The translations under genes and the position numbers were made by a program. The notes under the pieces were generated by a model. That model saw nothing but the letters and a program-made list of their open reading frames with translations, had not been told where the DNA came from and did no database searches. A stretch of 18,975 nt of DNA from Methylotenera_A sp031373695 (lineage in GTDB: Bacteria; Pseudomonadota; Gammaproteobacteria; Burkholderiales; Methylophilaceae). Each line of letters starts with the position of its first letter. Position 1 is the stretch's first letter. The stretch spans positions 1 to 18,975 of the forward strand of contig JANMNC010000012.1 of the NCBI GenBank assembly GCA_031373695.1. The letters run 5' to 3'. Shown here piece after piece: positions 15,615 to 18,975 of the stretch.

Positions 15615-15652
15615 GTATCTCATTTTGTTTAACTTGTACTTAACTAAAGTGC

Positions 15653-15681
15653 TTGACTAAACTCGCTGAGTAATTCAAAAT
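15653..15681 (+). promoter_or_regulatory. Predicted promoter of the ATP synthase operon
   Basis: TTGACT at 15653-15658 matches five of six -35 bases. After 17 bp comes CAAAAT at 15676-15681, matching four of six -10 bases. It lies in the 125-bp gap between parB and atpI, the natural place for the operon promoter. Confidence 0.45.
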
Positions 15682-15739
15682 CGCGGACTTTGCTACTAAG
15701 CCTAAATTTTCAGACCATTTATTATTGTGAATAATTAAT

Positions 15740-16147
15740 ATGACAGAAAATACAACTGCAGGCTTAGAGGCGGAACGTAATGTGTTTACTAAAATGCTGT
15801 TATTGCAATTGGCCGCGATTACAGTAACGGCAATAGCCGCTTATATTATTGCTGGCTTACACGCAGCGTTATCAATTTTTGCAGGCGGCCTACCAGTAAT
15901 AATAGGTGCTTTTTTAGCCTCAAAAATAGCCTACAAAAAAAGCAATACAGCATCTACAGCATTAATGAGGTTACTGGCTGCAGAAGGTATAAAAATATTA
16001 GTAATTATTGTTTTACTATTTTTAGTATACAAACTTTACAGTGGCTTGGTTCCATTTGCCCTGATCACAGGTTTGGTAGTAGCTGCAATGCTATCAGGTA
16101 TAGCAATCAGTAAGATTAATAAACAAGTTAATAACATACAAATTTAA
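15740..16147 (+). CDS. atpI: ATP synthase assembly-type protein AtpI
   Basis: This is a 135-residue membrane protein of the ATP synthase subunit I family, thought to help c-ring assembly or ion supply. Four hydrophobic stretches are visible at about 18-40, 43-62, 83-102 and 105-125. A polar N-terminus and a short basic region (K-I-A-Y-K-K) sit between the second and third. The first-gene position before atpB is the main support, because sequence conservation in this family is low. I see no clear Shine-Dalgarno before the ATG. atpB follows after 8 bp. Confidence 0.85.
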   Translation: MTENTTAGLEAERNVFTKMLLLQLAAITVTAIAAYIIAGLHAALSIFAGGLPVIIGAFLASKIAYKKSNTASTALMRLLAAEGIKILVIIVLLFLVYKLYSGLVPFALITGLVVAAMLSGIAISKINKQVNNIQI

Positions 16148-16155
16148 GAGTCAAT

Positions 16156-17028
16156 ATGTCGACAGAACACGCACAAGAAGCACTAACGCCATCTAGCTAC
16201 ATACAGCATCACTTAAGTTTCAACGCACAATCACTGGGCGAAGGCAGTTTTTGGACAATACACGTTGATACTTTAGTGACATCGGTTGTTCTAGGGTTGC
16301 TAGTTATTGCTTTGGTTTGGTTGGTTGCTCGCAAAGCTCACGCTGGCGTGCCAAGTAAATCTCAAGCTTTTGTAGAGTTACTATTTGGTTTTGTAGATGA
16401 TCAAGTAAAAAATATATTTCACGGCAATCGCCACTCTTTTATAGCTCCAACAGCATTAACCGTCTTTTTATGGGTTTTAGCCATGAACGCAATGGACTTT
16501 TTACCAGTAGATTGGGTTGCTGGTATTGCTGAGCTTATTGGCGGCGAACATACAAAATGGCGCCCTGTACCAACTTCAGACGTAAATACTACTTTTGCAT
16601 TGGCCTTATCCGTGTGGATACTAATGATATTCTTTAGTATAAAAGTAAAAGGCCTTGGTGGCTGGATACACGAAATTTTTACAGCTCCTTTTGGTTCGCC
16701 AAGCTTTAAAATGCCTAAAACAGTAGGCGGCGCAGTAGGTTTGTTATTTAGCCCACTATTATTTTTAGCAAACTTTGCATTTAACATGATTGAGTACATA
16801 TCAAAACCGCTTTCTCATTCATTGCGACTGTTTGGCAACATGTATGCTGGTGAAGTTATTTTCATGTTAATTGGTATGCTAGCTGCAACAAGTATCGCAG
16901 GAACAATTTCAGGCGCATTGTTAGGCGCGGCTTGGTCAATATTCCACATCTTGATTGTAGCTTTGCAAGCATTTATATTCATGATGATGACGGTAGTTTA
17001 TTTATCGATGGCGCACGAAAGCCATTAA
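16156..17028 (+). CDS. atpB: F0F1 ATP synthase subunit a
   Basis: Subunit a forms the half-channels through which protons reach the c-ring. The 290 residues hold five or more membrane segments. The essential Arg is residue 224 in S-L-R-L-F-G-N-M-Y-A-G-E (222-233), and the helper Gln is residue 271 in L-Q-A-F-I-F. The N-terminal part has the M-D-F-L-P-V-D segment typical of proteobacterial subunit a. The length is slightly above the 271 residues of E. coli. An 82-bp U-rich gap separates it from atpE. Confidence 0.96.
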   Translation: MSTEHAQEALTPSSYIQHHLSFNAQSLGEGSFWTIHVDTLVTSVVLGLLVIALVWLVARKAHAGVPSKSQAFVELLFGFVDDQVKNIFHGNRHSFIAPTALTVFLWVLAMNAMDFLPVDWVAGIAELIGGEHTKWRPVPTSDVNTTFALALSVWILMIFFSIKVKGLGGWIHEIFTAPFGSPSFKMPKTVGGAVGLLFSPLLFLANFAFNMIEYISKPLSHSLRLFGNMYAGEVIFMLIGMLAATSIAGTISGALLGAAWSIFHILIVALQAFIFMMMTVVYLSMAHESH

Positions 17029-17110
17029 TAATTTGTAGTAAGTTAGTTAGTTTTAAGTATTTGGTTTCAAAATTTATATAGTAATAATTTTCACTTGAGA
17101 GGGTAACAAA

Positions 17111-17383
17111 ATGGAAGCATTAGCAATGGTTCAGGCCTACACAGCAATTGGTCTAGGTCTTATGGTTGGTTTGGGCGCACTAGGTGCATGTATTGGTGTA
17201 GGTATTATGTGTTCTAGCTTTTTAGAAGGCGCAGCACGTCAGCCAGAAATGATTCCAGAATTGCAAGGTAAAGTATTCTTGCTACTAGGTCTTATCGATG
17301 CTTCATTCATTATTGCTGTTGGTATTGTAATGATGTTTGCATTTGCAAACCCATTGTTAAGCGCGGTAACAGTAGCAGGTTAA
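17111..17383 (+). CDS. atpE: F0F1 ATP synthase subunit c
   Basis: Subunit c is the two-helix hairpin that makes the rotating ring. In 90 residues, the Gly-rich helix 1 (G-L-G-L-M-V-G-L-G-A-L-G-A-C-I-G-V-G) is followed by the polar loop A-R-Q-P-E at 42-46 that contacts the central stalk. Helix 2 carries the ion-binding Asp63 in G-L-I-D-A-S-F. The helix 1 sequence and the lone Asp fit proton rather than sodium coupling. AGAGGG at 17098-17103 is a strong ribosome site, after a U-rich leader. This suits a gene needing many copies per complex. A stable hairpin follows before atpF. Confidence 0.97.
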   Translation: MEALAMVQAYTAIGLGLMVGLGALGACIGVGIMCSSFLEGAARQPEMIPELQGKVFLLLGLIDASFIIAVGIVMMFAFANPLLSAVTVAG

Positions 17384-17398
17384 TCATTTGTTAAGTAA

Positions 17399-17430
17399 GC
17401 GATTAAAACAATTAATTTTGTTTTAATCGC
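17399..17430 (+). repeat. Hairpin between atpE and atpF
   Basis: GCGATTAAAACAA at 17399-17411 and TTGTTTTAATCGC at 17418-17430 form a perfect 13-bp stem with the 6-nt loop TTAATT. It lies 15 bp after the atpE stop and 32 bp before atpF. No T-run follows, so full termination is unlikely. A role in protecting the 3' end of upstream mRNA, or in partial attenuation, would fit. Confidence 0.7.
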
Positions 17431-17462
17431 CTAATCTCAAAGCCTTAATAACTGGAAATGAC

Positions 17463-17933
17463 ATGAATATTAATCTGACATTAGTTGCACAAGCGATTGC
17501 TTTTGCTATTCTAATTTGGTTCACCGTGAAATATGTATGGCCGCCGCTGTTGCAAGCAATCGAAACGCGTCAAAAAGAAATCGCTGATGGTTTGGCTGCA
17601 GCTCATGAAGGTAAAAGTGCGTTAGAAGTCGCTGCTAAAAAATCAGAATCAACTTTAAACGAAGCTAAGCAAAAAGCCTCTGAGATTATTGGTCAGGCCG
17701 AAAAACGCGCAAGCCAAATCGTTGAAGAAGCAAAAGGCAATGCTAAAGTTGAAGGCGAGCGCATCGTTGCGGGCGCTAAAGCAGAAATCGATCAAGAAGT
17801 TAATCGTGCGAAAGAAAGTTTACGTGCGCAAGTTTCTGCATTAGCAATAGCGGGTGCTGAAAAAATATTGCGCAAAGAAATCGATAGTAAAACGCACAGC
17901 GAAATGCTTTCTAAACTTGCGGCAGAGCTCTAA
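17463..17933 (+). CDS. atpF: F0F1 ATP synthase subunit b
   Basis: Subunit b makes the peripheral stalk that holds the alpha3beta3 head against subunit a. The 156 residues match the E. coli length. One N-terminal membrane helix (about 5-26, A-I-A-F-A-I-L-I-W-F-T-V-K-Y-V-W-P-P) leads into a long, Ala/Glu/Lys-rich coiled coil. The C-terminal L-A-I-A-G-A-E-K-I-L-R-K-E-I-D near residue 130 binds subunit delta. A hairpin lies just upstream and atpH follows after 17 bp. Confidence 0.96.
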   Translation: MNINLTLVAQAIAFAILIWFTVKYVWPPLLQAIETRQKEIADGLAAAHEGKSALEVAAKKSESTLNEAKQKASEIIGQAEKRASQIVEEAKGNAKVEGERIVAGAKAEIDQEVNRAKESLRAQVSALAIAGAEKILRKEIDSKTHSEMLSKLAAEL

Positions 17934-17950
17934 GAGAGTATAGGGGAAAT

Positions 17951-18487
17951 ATGGCTGAATTATCAACCATTGCAAGGCCTTACGCTGTAGCGGCTTACAA
18001 GCTGGGACGTGAGCAAAAAGCACTAGTAAAATGGTCTGAAATGTTAAGTTTTGCTGCGGATGTTGCAACTAACCCGCAAATGAAAACTTATATAGAAGAT
18101 CCAAAAGTGCTCGATAGCGATTTGCAGGCAAACTTTTTAAAAGTGTGCGGCGACCAGTTAAATGAGTTCGGTCAAAACTTAATTAAAGTGTTGATCGAAA
18201 ACAATCGTATTTCAATTTTACCAGCAATAAAAAGCGCTTTCGAAGAGCTTAAAGCGCAAGATGAAGGCGTTCTAGATACCCAGATTGTTGCAGCAGCTAA
18301 GCCTAGTGCAGCAGAAATAAAAGATCTGGTAAAACGTTTAGAAGCTAAGTTTGGCAAAAAAATTGAAGCCAATGTGACGGTAGATCCAGAACTAATTGGT
18401 GGCATTAAAATTATTGTTGGCGATACCGTAATCGACGCGTCCGTCAAAGCTCAATTACAAAATTTAGCCTATACGCTCACCGCATAA
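17951..18487 (+). CDS. atpH: F0F1 ATP synthase subunit delta
   Basis: Subunit delta caps the F1 head and joins it to subunit b. The 178 residues match the family. The N-terminal helical domain begins I-A-R-P-Y-A-V-A-A-Y-K. The C-terminal part has the family signature in D-P-E-L-I-G-G-I-K-I-I-V-G-D-T-V-I-D-A-S-V-K-A-Q-L split around residues 155-172. AGGGGA precedes the ATG. atpA starts 24 bp downstream. Confidence 0.96.
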   Translation: MAELSTIARPYAVAAYKLGREQKALVKWSEMLSFAADVATNPQMKTYIEDPKVLDSDLQANFLKVCGDQLNEFGQNLIKVLIENNRISILPAIKSAFEELKAQDEGVLDTQIVAAAKPSAAEIKDLVKRLEAKFGKKIEANVTVDPELIGGIKIIVGDTVIDASVKAQLQNLAYTLTA

Positions 18488-18511
18488 GGCAAGAAAAACT
18501 TAGGAGTCATA

Positions 18512-18975
18512 ATGCAGTTATCTTCATCAGAAATCAGTGAACTGATTAAAAGCAGATTAGAAAATTTTTCGACCAGTGCTGAAGCGCGTACACAAGGTAC
18601 AGTTATTTCAGTAACTGATGGTATTGTTCGTGTGCACGGTCTCTCAAACGTAATGGCGGGTGAGATGATTGAGTTTCCAGGCAACACATTTGGTTTAGCG
18701 CTTAACTTAGAGCGTGATTCAGTGGGTGCAGTGGTTTTAGGTGATTACGAGCACATTACTGAAGGCGATACTGTTAAATGTACAGGTCGTATTTTGGAAG
18801 TGCCAGTTGGTCCAGAATTAATTGGTCGCGTAGTGAACGCCTTAGGTCAGCCGATTGATGGCAAAGGCCCAGTCAACGCAAAAATGACTGACAAAATTGA
18901 AAAAGTAGCGCCAGGCGTGATTGCACGTAAATCAGTTTCACAACCAGTGCAAACTGGTTTGAAATCAGTGGACTC
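18512..18975 (+). CDS. atpA: F0F1 ATP synthase subunit alpha, N-terminal part (cut by window end)
   Basis: Subunit alpha carries the non-catalytic nucleotide sites of F1. About 154 codons are visible, out of roughly 510. They cover M-Q-L-S-S-S-E-I-S-E-L-I-K-S-R, the beta-barrel domain with G-T-V-I-S-V-T-D-G-I-V-R-V-H-G-L, and G-R-V-V-N-A-L-G-Q-P-I-D-G-K-G. The sequence then enters the nucleotide domain with A-P-G-V-I-A-R-K-S-V and Q-T-G-L-K-S-V-D. The Walker A loop lies beyond the window. AGGAG at 18502-18506 is a good ribosome site. The frame is intact to the last base. Confidence 0.97.
   Translation, partial: MQLSSSEISELIKSRLENFSTSAEARTQGTVISVTDGIVRVHGLSNVMAGEMIEFPGNTFGLALNLERDSVGAVVLGDYEHITEGDTVKCTGRILEVPVGPELIGRVVNALGQPIDGKGPVNAKMTDKIEKVAPGVIARKSVSQPVQTGLKSVD

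Noticed and set aside
16419..16799. 126-codon open frame antisense to atpB
   Set aside because: The forward frame is clearly subunit a, and the antisense product shows no motif or initiation signal.

Overview
The window is a chromosomal replication-origin neighbourhood from a Gram-negative proteobacterium, most likely a betaproteobacterium. The moderately AT-rich DNA, the DnaA/GyrB/ParB sequences and the dnaA-dnaN-gyrB order without recF all fit, and a methylotroph of the Methylophilaceae is my best guess from sequence feel only. Nearly everything is a housekeeping gene in the classical rpmH-dnaA / gidAB-parAB / atp arrangement. I see no phage, insertion sequence, CRISPR array, tRNA or rRNA.

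Left arm (1-6517). The 3' end of a rubredoxin gene (+) converges on a family 8 glycosyltransferase gene (-) that is broken by one in-frame TAA. Upstream of it on the minus strand lie gyrB, dnaN and dnaA. The 364-bp dnaA-dnaN gap holds a cluster of DnaA boxes beside a stretch of about 15% G+C and is the better oriC candidate. The 247-bp dnaA-rpmH gap has one perfect DnaA box and the divergent promoters.

Middle (6518-11338). The plus-strand run rpmH-rnpA-yidD-yidC-mnmE covers ribosomal protein L34, RNase P protein, membrane insertion and tRNA U34 modification. It ends at a strong symmetrical terminator. That terminator is shared with a convergent minus-strand gene for a DUF2853-type small protein. 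The 5' gap beyond this gene carries a nested inverted repeat and a perfect parS site.

Right arm (11339-18975). mnmG-rsmG-parA-parB is followed by the ATP synthase operon atpI-atpB-atpE-atpF-atpH-atpA, with atpA cut by the window edge. ParA and ParB should act on the parS sites seen here: two perfect 16-mers (11265-11280, and 12841-12856 inside mnmG) and a site with a 14-bp core (3601-3614, between gyrB and dnaN). Together the region encodes initiation (DnaA), processivity (DnaN), supercoiling (GyrB) and origin segregation (ParAB-parS), plus translation and energy genes.

I do not see a new biological system. The items most worth a second look are the nonsense-broken glycosyltransferase, the three parS sites, the structure of the dnaA-dnaN gap, and the unexplained inverted repeat upstream of mnmG.
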